NCBI GenBank assembly: GCA_905373305.1 | Contig: CAJPSM010000023.1 | Location: forward strand, 1-15,742 | Origin: an uncultured Streptococcus sp. | GTDB lineage: Bacteria; Bacillota; Bacilli; Lactobacillales; Streptococcaceae | DNA length: 15,742 bases | Direction of reading: 5' to 3' | In this document: positions 1-9,278 of the stretch, one piece after another | Position numbering within the stretch: the first letter of the stretch is position 1 | Layout of the letters: each line of letters starts with the position of its first letter | Program-made: the position numbers and the translations under genes | The notes under the pieces: model-generated | Database searches by the model: none | Told to the model about the DNA's origin: nothing | The model's input: the letters and a program-made list of their open reading frames with translations, nothing else

Positions 1-3000
1 TTTCGACTTCTACTAGGTGGACACGAATACCTTTTTGACCTTCTTGAAGAACACGGGTTTGACCTAGTGGGAGTTTATCGTTTTTACGTTCTTGCACTTG
101 GAAATCAATGTTCTCTTCTTCTACTAGAAGTTCTGGTTTTTCATGAACTAAACCTGCAGCTCCATCAAGTGGTTGGGCTGTACCTCGCTTAGTTCCAACG
201 AGAAGAACCCGGTTAACAGGAGTCTGAAGTACTTCACGAAGTTTCTCTTCACGAGTTCCATCTGGGCTTACAGATGTAAGAATGCGTTCCTTACCAACTT
301 GTCCTTCTTGTTCTACACGGCTTTCACCTACATATAAACTGGAATCTTCTTTTTCAACGGTCTGGAAGGCAAGTTCTTTTTCGACAACCTCAAGACTTGG
401 ATTTTCTTCTTGAATAGCAGGGGCTGCTTTCTCAGAAACTGGTTTTTCCTTGATCAACTGGATACGGTATTCCTTGACTTGTTTTCCACTTTCTGAAACG
501 AGGCGAACAAGAACTGGAAGGCTATCATCTCCGCTATCTACAACTGTTGATGCTACTTGATTACTTTCTTCGACTGAGACTTTTGGACGTTGACCTTTAT
601 AGGTGATTTGATAGTCTTGACGATTTTCAGCGAAATCAGCAAGTTCTTTTCCATCTACAAGAATCTTCGATTGAGTGCTTTCTTGAGGCAATTCGCTTGG
701 CGCAAGGAAGGTCATCTCAATCATAGCAACACCCTTCTTATCAGCTTTGCGCTCCATACGCCATCTCATGGCTTTGGCTTTCACGGCTTTAAATGTTAGG
801 TTGATTTCATCACCAGCTTCAATGTCTTTATCCGCACGATAAGGAACAGCTTCCCAGTTATCTGGATTGTTAAATGGATGGCCTGATTCATAGGCTTGAT
901 AATTTGAATAGTAGGTTGGCACTTCAAACTCTGGACCAATATAACGTTCTAGAACAAGTTTAGATGGTGCATCCGTACCACTATCTGCAAAGAAGTGAAG
1001 TTTGGCTTGAGCAACAGTTCGCTCTACAATCTTGCCATTTTCACGGAAGATCACACCTGCTGATACTTCTGGGTTAGAAGATGGTGTTGGAGACCAGTTT
1101 GTCCAACGACGATTTTCAGAATGATCTCTGTCATTGATATAGTCTACACGGTCATGAGAACTGTCGTCAATATCATTAGTTGCTGAAGCAAAGGCTTGGT
1201 TACTGTTTTCATCATAGTCAGGGTTATCTGAGAGAGCTTCACCAAGTTTGTCTGTAACTCGTACAGTGAACTCCGCAACGAGGTCACTACCAAGGACACG
1301 GCCTCGAACAGTAAATTGACCTGCTTTTGTCAGATTTTCTGCTGGAACTTTTTCCCATTCCACTGTCAAGTCTTTTGTTTCATAGCCATCTTTGCCTGTG
1401 AAGTAAACCGGAACTTTAGTTGGCAATTCAAGTGGTTGACCTAGTTGCAACAAGCGAGCTTGTTTAACCGCAGCAAGAGGTTTACGAGAAAGTAAGTCTT
1501 TGTCCTTAGTGAAGTGTAGACGGTATTCTCCTAAGATGTCACCATTTTCTGCTTTCGCGATGACACGAACTGGCTCACCTTCACGAACGCTTGGAACAAC
1601 CGTCGCGAGACCGTTGCTGCTAACACTTGCTGTTACTGCAGGAACTTTTCCATCTACAGACTCAAGGTAGTAGTCTGTCAAATCAGGGTTGAAGTTTGCT
1701 AAATCTTTGCCGTCAACTTGGATTCTCGTTTGTCCTTGTTTGGCTGCCGCAACTTGTTTCGCAAAGATTTGTACTTCTGTGATAGAAGTTCCACGCTTGT
1801 TATCTGCTTTCACCATGCGAATGCGAACAGCATAGGTTTCAACTTTATCAAAGCTAAAGTGATTCATTTCTCCAGCCTTGAGTTGAGCTGGGGCTTTTAG
1901 ATTGGTAACTGGTTTCCAGTTAGCTGGATCGTTAAAGACATGTTCTTCATTGCCTACAAAGCTAGGGTTTTTAGGTGCTGTTGGAACAGTCTTACCAACA
2001 TAATACTCAATCACATAAGACTTCGGTACACCAACTCCATGGTCTTCGTGGAATCCGACACTTAAATTATCAACCGAACGTTTGCTCAAGATACCTGAAT
2101 CTCCAAATAGAACACCGACTGAAGCTTCTGGATTACTACGGTTCCAGTTTGTCCAACGGTTAGCTGGGCGGTCATTAAAGGAAATCAATTTATCGTTGAC
2201 GTTTGAAACAGGGTCGCTCGGATTTGAGTCTGAAGCAAAGGCCAGTGGCAATTCTGAACCTGTCCATTGGTCAGAGATATTTGCTCCTTGCTCTGTTTTA
2301 GCAGAAACGCGAACATGAAGTTTGGTAGTTAATTGGGTACCTTCTAGGCGACCAGTGACTGTAAAGACACCTTCCTTAGCATATTGGTCTGATTGAATCG
2401 CATCCCAAGCAACCTTGGCAGATGAAACGTGACCATTTGAATCATAGGTACGAACACTTTCTGGTAATTGTGGCGCTTCTGCGATTGGTGTTGTCACACT
2501 GACTTCTTCAACCGAAACGATACCTTCTACAGAGACTTTTGCACGCGCTTCAAGGTCAAGTCCTTCAACTTTACCTAGCACTTCAAAGGTTTGATAGTGG
2601 TCTAGTTTTTCTTTTGGAATAGCTTCCCAAGTGACTTTGTGAGTTTTAGGGAAACCTTTGTCATACTCAACAGTTACTGTTGTTGGAAGAGTAGGTTCTT
2701 GATGCAAGTCTGTCACTACATTTACTGGACGGATAGATTGCGCAACCTTTGTCTCAGTATTGGCTTGGATAGTGAGTTCAACTTGACCTGTAGCCCCCTC
2801 ATATTCCGCTTTCAGAGTGACTGCTCCTGGTCTATGCAACTCAAGCATTCCTTTACGGACTGCGACTTCCCCTTCACCGCTTGTAGAGAAGCTTACTTTA
2901 TCAGCTGGTAGAACCGCCTGTGTTCCGTCTTGATAGTGAGCTAGGACGGACAATTTCACTGTTTGGTCTTCTTTAAGACCGTCAGCTTGCTCTACTTGCA

Positions 3001-6000
3001 AGTTCAAGTGGTCAATTTTTGGTGTTTCTTCAAGGAATTGAATTGCATAGGTTTGAAGCGGACCACCATCCTTGGGTTGAACATAGATGCTTGCACGCAT
3101 GCCGTTTGCTGCACTTGCTTGGACTACGGTAACATCCGCATTTTCAGCACTTGCTGTGACTTCTGGCAAGGATGCACCGTAAGCAAGAGTTCGATATTGC
3201 ATTGGATGTTGACTAGTAAGGTCTGTGACAGCTTCACCACCAACGGTTACAGTTGGTACTACAGGTGTTGCAGGATTGCCTTCTTCTACTACAAGCGTAG
3301 CATGAATAGTCTCACCGCCCAGTTGACCAGTCATTTGAATACGTGATCCTGCAACTGACAGTTTAGCTTTATCAGTTTCCGCAATCTCCCACTTATCAAC
3401 TTCGTATTCTTGTACGCTTCCATCCGTAACGGCAATAGAAACATATTTGTCAACAGCACTCAAGTCTGTTCCTGGGGCAACACGTTTAACAGTTGGTAGT
3501 TCTTTCGCAATTGCTAGAACTTCTACACGAGCCTCAACTTCACGTCCGTCTGCCATACCTTTAACAGTCACAACTCCTGCTTGGCTCACATCAACTGAAG
3601 ACCAAGTTACTGGACGTTTTTCACGACTGCCATCACTGTAGATAAAACCGACTGTCTTCGGCATTTTTGGCTCTTTCTCAATAACAGTACGTACTTTTGG
3701 TACTTCTGTTCCGAGAACGGTCTTTTCTTGGTCTTCTTTTTTACCAGTAAAGATAGTTACTTGACCAGATTTCAAGAGATCCGAATGGGCTGTTAGCGTG
3801 AATTTTCCTGCTTGCTCAGTTGATTTGACAATGGCAACACCTTTACCGTTAAAGGCTCTGCGAATCCAAGAACCATCTGGTTGAGCCTTATAGCGTTCAC
3901 GGCTGGCTTGTTCCCCATTATCGACACCGACAAGTTGACCTTGTCCATGCAATTGGAAACGAACTAAATTATTAGCAGTTGGAACCACATTTCCTTGGCT
4001 GTCAACGATTTCATAGTAGATGTAGGTCAAGTCTTTTCCATCTGCGGCGATTGCGTGGTCCTCCTTGATGAGACGAACACCGGCTGGTCGGCCTGCAGTG
4101 GTAATCTTGTCACGTGCAATTTCTTTACCAGCTTCATCACGAGCTACTGCTTCTAAAGTACCTGGTTGGTACGCAACCTTCCACTCAAGGTAGAGTTCCT
4201 TGGCATTTGCACCTTCTTGGTAAGTTCGTCCATCGCTAGTTTGTTTTTTGTTGAAGGTCTTAACTCCGAGAGATTGACCGTTCAAGAACAATTCTACGCT
4301 TGCAGCGTTTGAATAGGCGCGAACTGGAATCTTACCTTCTGCATCAGCTACATTCGCTTTTAGAGTAGGATCTTCCCAGTTCCAGTGAGGAAGGAGGTGA
4401 ACCATTGGTTTTTTCTTAACAGAAACCCATTGGCTTTGGTAAAGATAGAAGTCATGTTTTGGAATACCTGCTGTATCTACAATACCAAAATAAGAGCTCT
4501 TAACAGGAGTTTGGTTTTGGTTATGCCATGGCGTAGGCTCCCCGATATAGTCTGTACCTGTCCAGATAAATTGTCCAGCATAGCCAGCATTGTCTCGGTC
4601 AAAAGTCCATGAATCGGTTGCCGTTTTACCCCAACCAACTCGGTCATTACCATAGTCAGACTGTTCGTAATGACGCTCAGGTCCGTTACTATGTTTCAAT
4701 TCCTGTTCAGGGCGATAGTAACTTCCACGTGTACGGGTTGCTGAAGATGTCTCAGAGCCGTAAATCAACCAGTTTGGATGTTTCGCACGAAGTTTCTTGT
4801 AGTTATCTTCTGAGTAGTTAAAACCAACTGCATCCAGTTCTTCGGCAATCTTCTCATGACCACCACTACCATTACCGAAACGGAACTTATCTGCTCCCAT
4901 GGTAACGTAACGAGTCTTATCAACATCCTTGATAACTTTAACCAGACGTTTTACAGTTGCTAGAGAATGAGCATCACCGTTGGCTTCACCGATTTCATTT
5001 CCGATAGACCACATGAAGACAGCTGGGTTATTTTTATCTCTTTCGACCATGGTCCGAAGATCGTAATCAGACCATTTTTCGCCTTTTCTAGCTTCTGGGT
5101 GAGTGGCATCTTTTTCAAAGAAACGACCATAGTCATAAGGTTTCTTTCCACCGTACCAGGTATCAAAGGCTTCTTCCTGAACGAGCAAACCAAGTTCTGC
5201 AGCGATTTGCAAGGTTTGTTCACTAGCAGGGTTGTGAGTTGTACGAATAGAGTTAACCCCCATCTCCTTCATTTGTTTGAGACGGCGATATTCTGCTTTA
5301 TAGTTTTCTTCTGCTCCGAGCGCTCCGTGGTCATGGTGCAAGGAAACTCCATGGAATTTAATGCGTTCGCCATTCAAAGAGAAGCCTTCATTTGGCGTCC
5401 AGTGATAGTAACGGTAACCAAACAAATCCTTCTTAGCATCCACCAATTGACCATCACGGTATACACGCGTAATCAATTCGTACAAGGCAGGTTTGTCATT
5501 TAAAACTGTCCAGAGTTTTGGTTTTTCAACTTCTAAAATAGCATCAAGACTTGTTGATTCATGTGCTTTCAAGGTACGACTTGCTGTACGAACCACGCCT
5601 GTTACGGCCTGACCACCACGTTCAACAATTTGATATTCTGCCACAAGCTCATGGTCTTTATCGTCTGTATTGACGATTTTGCTGATCACATGAGTTTCAA
5701 CCTTGCCGTGTTGCTGTTGTTCTAATTTTGGCGTTAAGATAGTTGTTCCATTTTTCTCAACATGAACCTTATCTGTCACTTGCAAGGTGACATCGCGGTA
5801 AATACCACTTCCTGAATACCAGCGGCTACTTGGTTGTTTGTTGACTGCATGGACAGCGATCACATTCTCACGACCATCTTTGTGAAGGTATTTGGTGATA
5901 TCATATGAGAACTGGTTATAACCATTTGGATAATGTCCCACTAACTGGCCATTAACATAGACTTGAGAGTCCATGTAGACACCATCAAAGGTCACACGAA

Positions 6001-6685
6001 CATTCTTCTTGAGGTCTTTTTCATCAAGTTTGAAGGTCTTACGATACCAAGCTTCACCCCCATTGAGCTGTCCACCTTCGTTTTGGGCAGGTGATTGATG
6101 GTCAAAATCGTTAAAGATACTCCAGTCGTGTGGTAGATCCAATTTTTGCCATGTTGACACATCTGCATCTGATTTCACAGCTTCTTTAGAGTTCGCATTG
6201 AGTTTGAAGTGCCAATTTTGATTAAAATTCACTTTTCTGTCTTCAATCATTTGATTTACTTCTTCATTTGTCGCAGCTTTCAATTCTTCCTTAACAGGCT
6301 TTTCTTGACTTGAAGCTTGAGATTCTATCTTTGGTTCATTTTCTTCAGGTTTAGAAGATGCTTTCTCCTCTTTTGGAGATACAGGTTCATCTTCTTTCAC
6401 CTCTTGTTTACTTGCTTCAATGGCAGCAGCTTGGCTTTGATCGGCATTTGCAGCATCCTTGTGCTCTGCTACAGCTTGATCCTGTTTTTCCTCCACTGCT
6501 GGACTGTCCTCTTTTGCTTGTTCTACAGTGTGTGTAATAGGAGTTTCATCCGCAAAAACTGGTGATTCTCCAACAACACTTCCTCCAAATAGAACCGCAC
6601 AGGTTCCAATCATGACAGAGCAAGCTCCTACAGCAAACTTACGAATACTGTAGACTCTTTTACGATTCCAATGGCCTTTTTCCAT
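1..6685 (-). CDS. bgaA: Cell-wall-anchored beta-galactosidase/adhesin BgaA (C-terminus beyond left edge)
   Basis: GH2 exo-beta-galactosidase that removes terminal beta-1,4-galactose from host N-glycans at the cell surface; in pneumococcus it also serves as an adhesin. The start at 6685 follows an AAAGGAGG site and gives a YSIRK signal (YSIRKFAVGACSV from residue 12). After an acidic, Glu/Lys/Ala-rich linker to about residue 150 comes the GH2 sugar-binding and TIM-barrel region. Acid/base Glu564 (GNEIGE) and nucleophile Glu645 (YGSETSS) fall at the numbers I recall for pneumococcal BgaA. Next are Big_4-type Ig-like repeats and two CBM71-like modules, seen as RWTNWN near 1510 and RWTNWS near 1863. 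A G5 domain covers about 2104-2166, and a second begins near 2190 and is open at the edge. The LPXTG anchor is not in the window. I recall pneumococcal BgaA as about 2230 residues in total with one G5, so this version is longer. The frame was checked at several points and no interruption was found. Confidence 0.96.
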   Translation of the reverse strand, partial: MEKGHWNRKRVYSIRKFAVGACSVMIGTCAVLFGGSVVGESPVFADETPITHTVEQAKEDSPAVEEKQDQAVAEHKDAANADQSQAAAIEASKQEVKEDEPVSPKEEKASSKPEENEPKIESQASSQEKPVKEELKAATNEEVNQMIEDRKVNFNQNWHFKLNANSKEAVKSDADVSTWQKLDLPHDWSIFNDFDHQSPAQNEGGQLNGGEAWYRKTFKLDEKDLKKNVRVTFDGVYMDSQVYVNGQLVGHYPNGYNQFSYDITKYLHKDGRENVIAVHAVNKQPSSRWYSGSGIYRDVTLQVTDKVHVEKNGTTILTPKLEQQQHGKVETHVISKIVNTDDKDHELVAEYQIVERGGQAVTGVVRTASRTLKAHESTSLDAILEVEKPKLWTVLNDKPALYELITRVYRDGQLVDAKKDLFGYRYYHWTPNEGFSLNGERIKFHGVSLHHDHGALGAEENYKAEYRRLKQMKEMGVNSIRTTHNPASEQTLQIAAELGLLVQEEAFDTWYGGKKPYDYGRFFEKDATHPEARKGEKWSDYDLRTMVERDKNNPAVFMWSIGNEIGEANGDAHSLATVKRLVKVIKDVDKTRYVTMGADKFRFGNGSGGHEKIAEELDAVGFNYSEDNYKKLRAKHPNWLIYGSETSSATRTRGSYYRPEQELKHSNGPERHYEQSDYGNDRVGWGKTATDSWTFDRDNAGYAGQFIWTGTDYIGEPTPWHNQNQTPVKSSYFGIVDTAGIPKHDFYLYQSQWVSVKKKPMVHLLPHWNWEDPTLKANVADAEGKIPVRAYSNAASVELFLNGQSLGVKTFNKKQTSDGRTYQEGANAKELYLEWKVAYQPGTLEAVARDEAGKEIARDKITTAGRPAGVRLIKEDHAIAADGKDLTYIYYEIVDSQGNVVPTANNLVRFQLHGQGQLVGVDNGEQASRERYKAQPDGSWIRRAFNGKGVAIVKSTEQAGKFTLTAHSDLLKSGQVTIFTGKKEDQEKTVLGTEVPKVRTVIEKEPKMPKTVGFIYSDGSREKRPVTWSSVDVSQAGVVTVKGMADGREVEARVEVLAIAKELPTVKRVAPGTDLSAVDKYVSIAVTDGSVQEYEVDKWEIAETDKAKLSVAGSRIQMTGQLGGETIHATLVVEEGNPATPVVPTVTVGGEAVTDLTSQHPMQYRTLAYGASLPEVTASAENADVTVVQASAANGMRASIYVQPKDGGPLQTYAIQFLEETPKIDHLNLQVEQADGLKEDQTVKLSVLAHYQDGTQAVLPADKVSFSTSGEGEVAVRKGMLELHRPGAVTLKAEYEGATGQVELTIQANTETKVAQSIRPVNVVTDLHQEPTLPTTVTVEYDKGFPKTHKVTWEAIPKEKLDHYQTFEVLGKVEGLDLEARAKVSVEGIVSVEEVSVTTPIAEAPQLPESVRTYDSNGHVSSAKVAWDAIQSDQYAKEGVFTVTGRLEGTQLTTKLHVRVSAKTEQGANISDQWTGSELPLAFASDSNPSDPVSNVNDKLISFNDRPANRWTNWNRSNPEASVGVLFGDSGILSKRSVDNLSVGFHEDHGVGVPKSYVIEYYVGKTVPTAPKNPSFVGNEEHVFNDPANWKPVTNLKAPAQLKAGEMNHFSFDKVETYAVRIRMVKADNKRGTSITEVQIFAKQVAAAKQGQTRIQVDGKDLANFNPDLTDYYLESVDGKVPAVTASVSSNGLATVVPSVREGEPVRVIAKAENGDILGEYRLHFTKDKDLLSRKPLAAVKQARLLQLGQPLELPTKVPVYFTGKDGYETKDLTVEWEKVPAENLTKAGQFTVRGRVLGSDLVAEFTVRVTDKLGEALSDNPDYDENSNQAFASATNDIDDSSHDRVDYINDRDHSENRRWTNWSPTPSSNPEVSAGVIFRENGKIVERTVAQAKLHFFADSGTDAPSKLVLERYIGPEFEVPTYYSNYQAYESGHPFNNPDNWEAVPYRADKDIEAGDEINLTFKAVKAKAMRWRMERKADKKGVAMIEMTFLAPSELPQESTQSKILVDGKELADFAENRQDYQITYKGQRPKVSVEESNQVASTVVDSGDDSLPVLVRLVSESGKQVKEYRIQLIKEKPVSEKAAPAIQEENPSLEVVEKELAFQTVEKEDSSLYVGESRVEQEGQVGKERILTSVSPDGTREEKLREVLQTPVNRVLLVGTKRGTAQPLDGAAGLVHEKPELLVEEENIDFQVQERKNDKLPLGQTRVLQEGQKGIRVHLVEVE

Positions 6686-6697
6686 AAAATCCTCCTT

Positions 6698-6713
6698 TAG
6701 TAACCGCTTCCAT
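6698..6713 (-). promoter_or_regulatory. Candidate cre (CcpA) site upstream of bgaA
   Basis: On the minus strand this reads ATGGAAGCGGTTACTA. It fits the CcpA consensus WTGNAARCGNWWWCAW at 15 of 16 positions, with a T where the penultimate A should be. It sits between the proposed promoter and the bgaA ribosome binding site, where bound CcpA would block transcription. Repression by preferred sugars is inferred from position and match only. Confidence 0.68.
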
Positions 6714-6735
6714 TTTTCTTGTAAGCACATTACTT

Positions 6736-6764
6736 TTTATAGCCTTTTACCCTTATTTTATAAA
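6736..6764 (-). promoter_or_regulatory. Possible bgaA promoter
   Basis: On the minus strand a -35-like TTTATA (6759-6764) is followed after 17 bases by TATAAA (6736-6741). The start of transcription would fall near 6729, placing the cre site just downstream. The surrounding DNA (6686-6900) is very AT-rich, so chance matches are easy. No gene is visible in that stretch. Confidence 0.4.
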
Positions 6765-6900
6765 ATAATATAGGAAATTTCAATACCCTAAACACAAAAA
6801 ATCATATTTTTGATTGTTTTTTCTAAAATTTGTAGAAGATTCAAAAAATGTGAATGTAGATTTAGAACAAAAACAAACAACTTTTGGCACTCAGTTATAT

Positions 6901-6931
6901 ATAATAAAAAAGTTCCTCCTATAAGGAACTT
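6901..6931 (-). terminator. Rho-independent terminator of the miaA-SDR operon
   Basis: On the minus strand, just after the SDR stop codon, AAGTTCC pairs with GGAACTT (arms at 6925-6931 and 6910-6916). A T-rich run, TTTTTATTAT, follows at 6901-6910. It separates the operon from bgaA and implies that bgaA has its own promoter. Confidence 0.85.
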
Positions 6932-6934
6932 CTT

Positions 6935-7690
6935 TTACTTATAATTAAAGGTTTTCCCTGCCAACTTATCAGCTAATTTAGGGAAGAGGCTATAAAATTT
7001 GTGGGCTAAATTGAGCAAAAAAGGAAGATTGAGTTCTCGTTTATTTTTTCCTATGGTTTTGACAATCTTTCTAGCAACCGCATCTGGCTCTAAGAGAAAT
7101 CGATCAACAGACTTGAGGTAGCTACCATCTGGGTCTGCCTGGTCAAAAAAGGCAGTACGAATCGGTCCTGGATTGACAGTTGTCACATAGACACCATAGG
7201 GCATAAGTTCGAGGCGTAGCGCATTTGAAAAACCAATCGCCGCAAACTTGGTCGCTGAGTAGAGACTGGACTTGCTAGTCGCTATCAAACCTGCCATGCT
7301 GACAATATTGATGATATGCCCTTTTCCTCTCTCCTTCATGCGAGCTCCAAGGCGACGAGACAGGTTCATCAGGGCAAAGGTATTGACCTCGAACATCTGG
7401 TGAATGTCTTTGTCAGAAATCTGGTCGAAATCTTCAAAAATTCCGTAACCAGAGTTGTTGATTAAGACATCAATTTTAGTATGACGTTGGTAGAGGTCAG
7501 CCACTAAAGTTTCTAGGGCTTGGTCATCAGTAATGTCAATCTCGACCAATTCTGTGTGAGAATGATTTCCGTAGAGCTGAGCTAATTTTTCCTTGTTTCT
7601 ACCTAGCAGAATCAGTCGGTCATCTGGCAAGAGTTTGACCATTTCTTGAGCTAGACCACCGCTAGCACCTGTAATGAGAATAGTTCGCAT
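6935..7690 (-). CDS. Short-chain dehydrogenase/reductase (SDR family)
   Basis: A 251-residue classical SDR oxidoreductase, probably NAD(P)H-dependent and cytosolic. The Rossmann glycine motif TGASGGLA is at residues 7-14, the NNSG motif at 78-81, catalytic Ser131, and the Tyr144-x-x-x-Lys148 pair (YSATK). VNPGPIRT follows at 172-179, so the active site is complete. The C-terminal tail of about 50 residues is Lys/Leu-rich and fits the family's variable substrate-binding end. The start has AAAGGAAC a few bases upstream and lies 20 bases after the rnz stop, so it is the last gene of the operon, followed by a terminator. The substrate cannot be read from the sequence. Annotations of relatives as ketoacyl reductase or sepiapterin-type enzymes would be guesses. 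Confidence 0.92.
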   Translation of the reverse strand: MRTILITGASGGLAQEMVKLLPDDRLILLGRNKEKLAQLYGNHSHTELVEIDITDDQALETLVADLYQRHTKIDVLINNSGYGIFEDFDQISDKDIHQMFEVNTFALMNLSRRLGARMKERGKGHIINIVSMAGLIATSKSSLYSATKFAAIGFSNALRLELMPYGVYVTTVNPGPIRTAFFDQADPDGSYLKSVDRFLLEPDAVARKIVKTIGKNKRELNLPFLLNLAHKFYSLFPKLADKLAGKTFNYK

Positions 7691-7710
7691 ACTGTTCCTT
7701 TTTCAATCTT

Positions 7711-8640
7711 TTAGACTTCCACTTCTTCCAAGTCTTTAACAACATGGACATTTTCAAAAATGCTGGCCGCATCTTTCTTGAGCTGGCTGACATCTTTTGA
7801 GAGAAAACGAGCACTGATATGGTTGAGCAAAAGGCGTTTGGCACCTGCTTCTGCCGCTACTTGCGCTGCCTGCATGTTAGTAGAGTGACCATGATTGCGA
7901 GCAATTTTCTCATCATCCTTGCCATAAGTCGATTCATGGACTAGGACATCAGCATTGACAGCAAGACGCACACTGGCATTGGTTTTTCGGGTGTCACCCA
8001 GAATAGTGATAATCTTACCAGGACGAGGAGCTGAAATATAGTTCGCTGCCTTGATTTCAGTCCCATCTTCTAGAACAACATCCTGACCGTTTTTGATTTT
8101 TCCAAAAAGCGGTCCAAATGGCACACCAGCAGCTTTAAGTTTTTCAGCATCCAAGGTTCCTTCAAGATCCTTTTGCATGATACGATAGCCAACACAGAAA
8201 ATAGTGTGGTCCAACTCCTCTGCATATACAGTGAATTTATCGGTTTCAAGGATTTTCCCTAGAGAATTTTGGTCAAACTCATGAAAATGAATACGGTAAG
8301 GCAGGCGCGAACCTGACACACGAAGACTGGTTAAGACAAATGACTTGATCCCTGGAGGTCCATAAATGTCCAAATCTGTCTGCTCTTCATTGGCCTGAAA
8401 AGCACGGCTAGAGAGAAATCCTGGCAAGCCAAAGATATGGTCTCCATGCAAGTGAGTGATAAAGATTTTGCTGACCTTACGTGGTCGAATCGTGGTTTCC
8501 AGAATGCGATTTTGCGTCCCTTCGCCACAGTCAAAGAGCCAAACTTCGTTAATCTCATCCAAGAGTTTCAGGGCGAGACTTGAGACGTTGCGGGCTTTAG
8601 AGGGCTGACCAGCCCCCGTTCCTAAAAATTGAATATCCAT
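7711..8640 (-). CDS. rnz: Ribonuclease Z (tRNA 3'-processing endonuclease)
   Basis: A 309-residue metallo-beta-lactamase-fold endonuclease that cuts the 3' trailer from tRNA precursors. The N-terminus MDIQFLGTGAGQPS is typical. The zinc-binding HLHGDH motif is at residues 63-68, and further likely ligands are His145, Asp216 (ILGDT) and His274 (LLNHIS). A His250-Gly-His252 pair fits the late-His motif. The Gly/Pro-rich stretch at about 171-187 (VPFGPLFG) matches the flexible exosite arm that grips the tRNA elbow in the short bacterial form. The length is normal for Firmicutes. The ribosome binding site is weak (AGAAAG), and the gene starts 14 bases after the preceding stop, so translation may depend partly on its upstream neighbour. 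It shares an operon with the tRNA modification gene miaA, a sensible grouping. Confidence 0.97.
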   Translation of the reverse strand: MDIQFLGTGAGQPSKARNVSSLALKLLDEINEVWLFDCGEGTQNRILETTIRPRKVSKIFITHLHGDHIFGLPGFLSSRAFQANEEQTDLDIYGPPGIKSFVLTSLRVSGSRLPYRIHFHEFDQNSLGKILETDKFTVYAEELDHTIFCVGYRIMQKDLEGTLDAEKLKAAGVPFGPLFGKIKNGQDVVLEDGTEIKAANYISAPRPGKIITILGDTRKTNASVRLAVNADVLVHESTYGKDDEKIARNHGHSTNMQAAQVAAEAGAKRLLLNHISARFLSKDVSQLKKDAASIFENVHVVKDLEEVEV

Positions 8641-8654
8641 TTGATACTTTCTAA

Positions 8655-9278
8655 TTAATCAATATATAACATGGCTGTGCGGTTTTCCGATCGGAAATAG
8701 CGCTTGCCAGAAAAAGCAACAGCTTCTTGTAATAAATCCTCTTGGCTATAGCCTTTGAGACGCTTGCGACCATCAGCTAAACTTTCCAAATCTGTCAAAG
8801 CTGTGAGACTCTCCACACTAACAACTTCTTCGTCTCCGGCATCCTTCATGTAAATCTTTCCAGACTCTTCAAAGACGAGCTGATGGGGGAAAATTTGCGC
8901 AATCTCAAAAAGCAAGTCATCCGAGATTACTTCCTTATTTTCAGAAAAAATTCGACCAAGCCCCTCACTCTCATAGCAAAAGCCAAAGGATTTTCCTGAT
9001 AGGTTGAGGCGAATAAAGGGCTTGTTTTCTAGAGTAAAACTTGGCTCAGCATTGTAGAGATTCAGTTCCTGACTCAGTTCAGCAAAGTAAGCTGTCGCAG
9101 CCTCGGGACTCTTTTTCTGGTAGAGCTCCGCAAAGTAAGCATTGACCACGCTAGGCGGAGGGGTGATGAGAGCCAACTGCTCCTGTTCTGTCTTACCAGC
9201 TAAAAGCTGATCTAGATAGACCTTGTCCAGACTTGTATAGCCACCATACTTTAGAGCCAAGGTTTTGATATCAGTCAT
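8655..9278 (-). CDS. Uncharacterised conserved streptococcal protein
   Basis: A 207-residue acidic protein with no signal peptide or membrane segment, so probably cytosolic. I do not recognise a catalytic motif. The N-terminal third is rich in Leu/Ala/Glu and likely helical, with a short Pro-Pro-Pro turn near residue 41. The middle contains a beta-rich patch with aromatic residues (SFGFCYESEGLGR at about 96-108), and the C-terminus ends in alternating polar and hydrophobic residues. The start has GGAGGTTAGAGGAA upstream, inside hflX, and overlaps the hflX stop by 8 bases, pointing to coupled translation. From memory, pneumococcus carries a homologue in the same place, between hflX and rnz. 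Its context suggests a link with ribosome or tRNA metabolism, but that is guilt by association only. Confidence 0.88.
   Translation of the reverse strand: MTDIKTLALKYGGYTSLDKVYLDQLLAGKTEQEQLALITPPPSVVNAYFAELYQKKSPEAATAYFAELSQELNLYNAEPSFTLENKPFIRLNLSGKSFGFCYESEGLGRIFSENKEVISDDLLFEIAQIFPHQLVFEESGKIYMKDAGDEEVVSVESLTALTDLESLADGRKRLKGYSQEDLLQEAVAFSGKRYFRSENRTAMLYID

Noticed and set aside
4967..5503. A 178-codon plus-strand open frame opposite bgaA
   Set aside because: It lies wholly opposite the TIM-barrel region of bgaA, which contains both catalytic Glu residues, and its product looks like no known protein. It is an antisense shadow; the same holds for 2963-3346, 6317-6565 and other open frames opposite bgaA.
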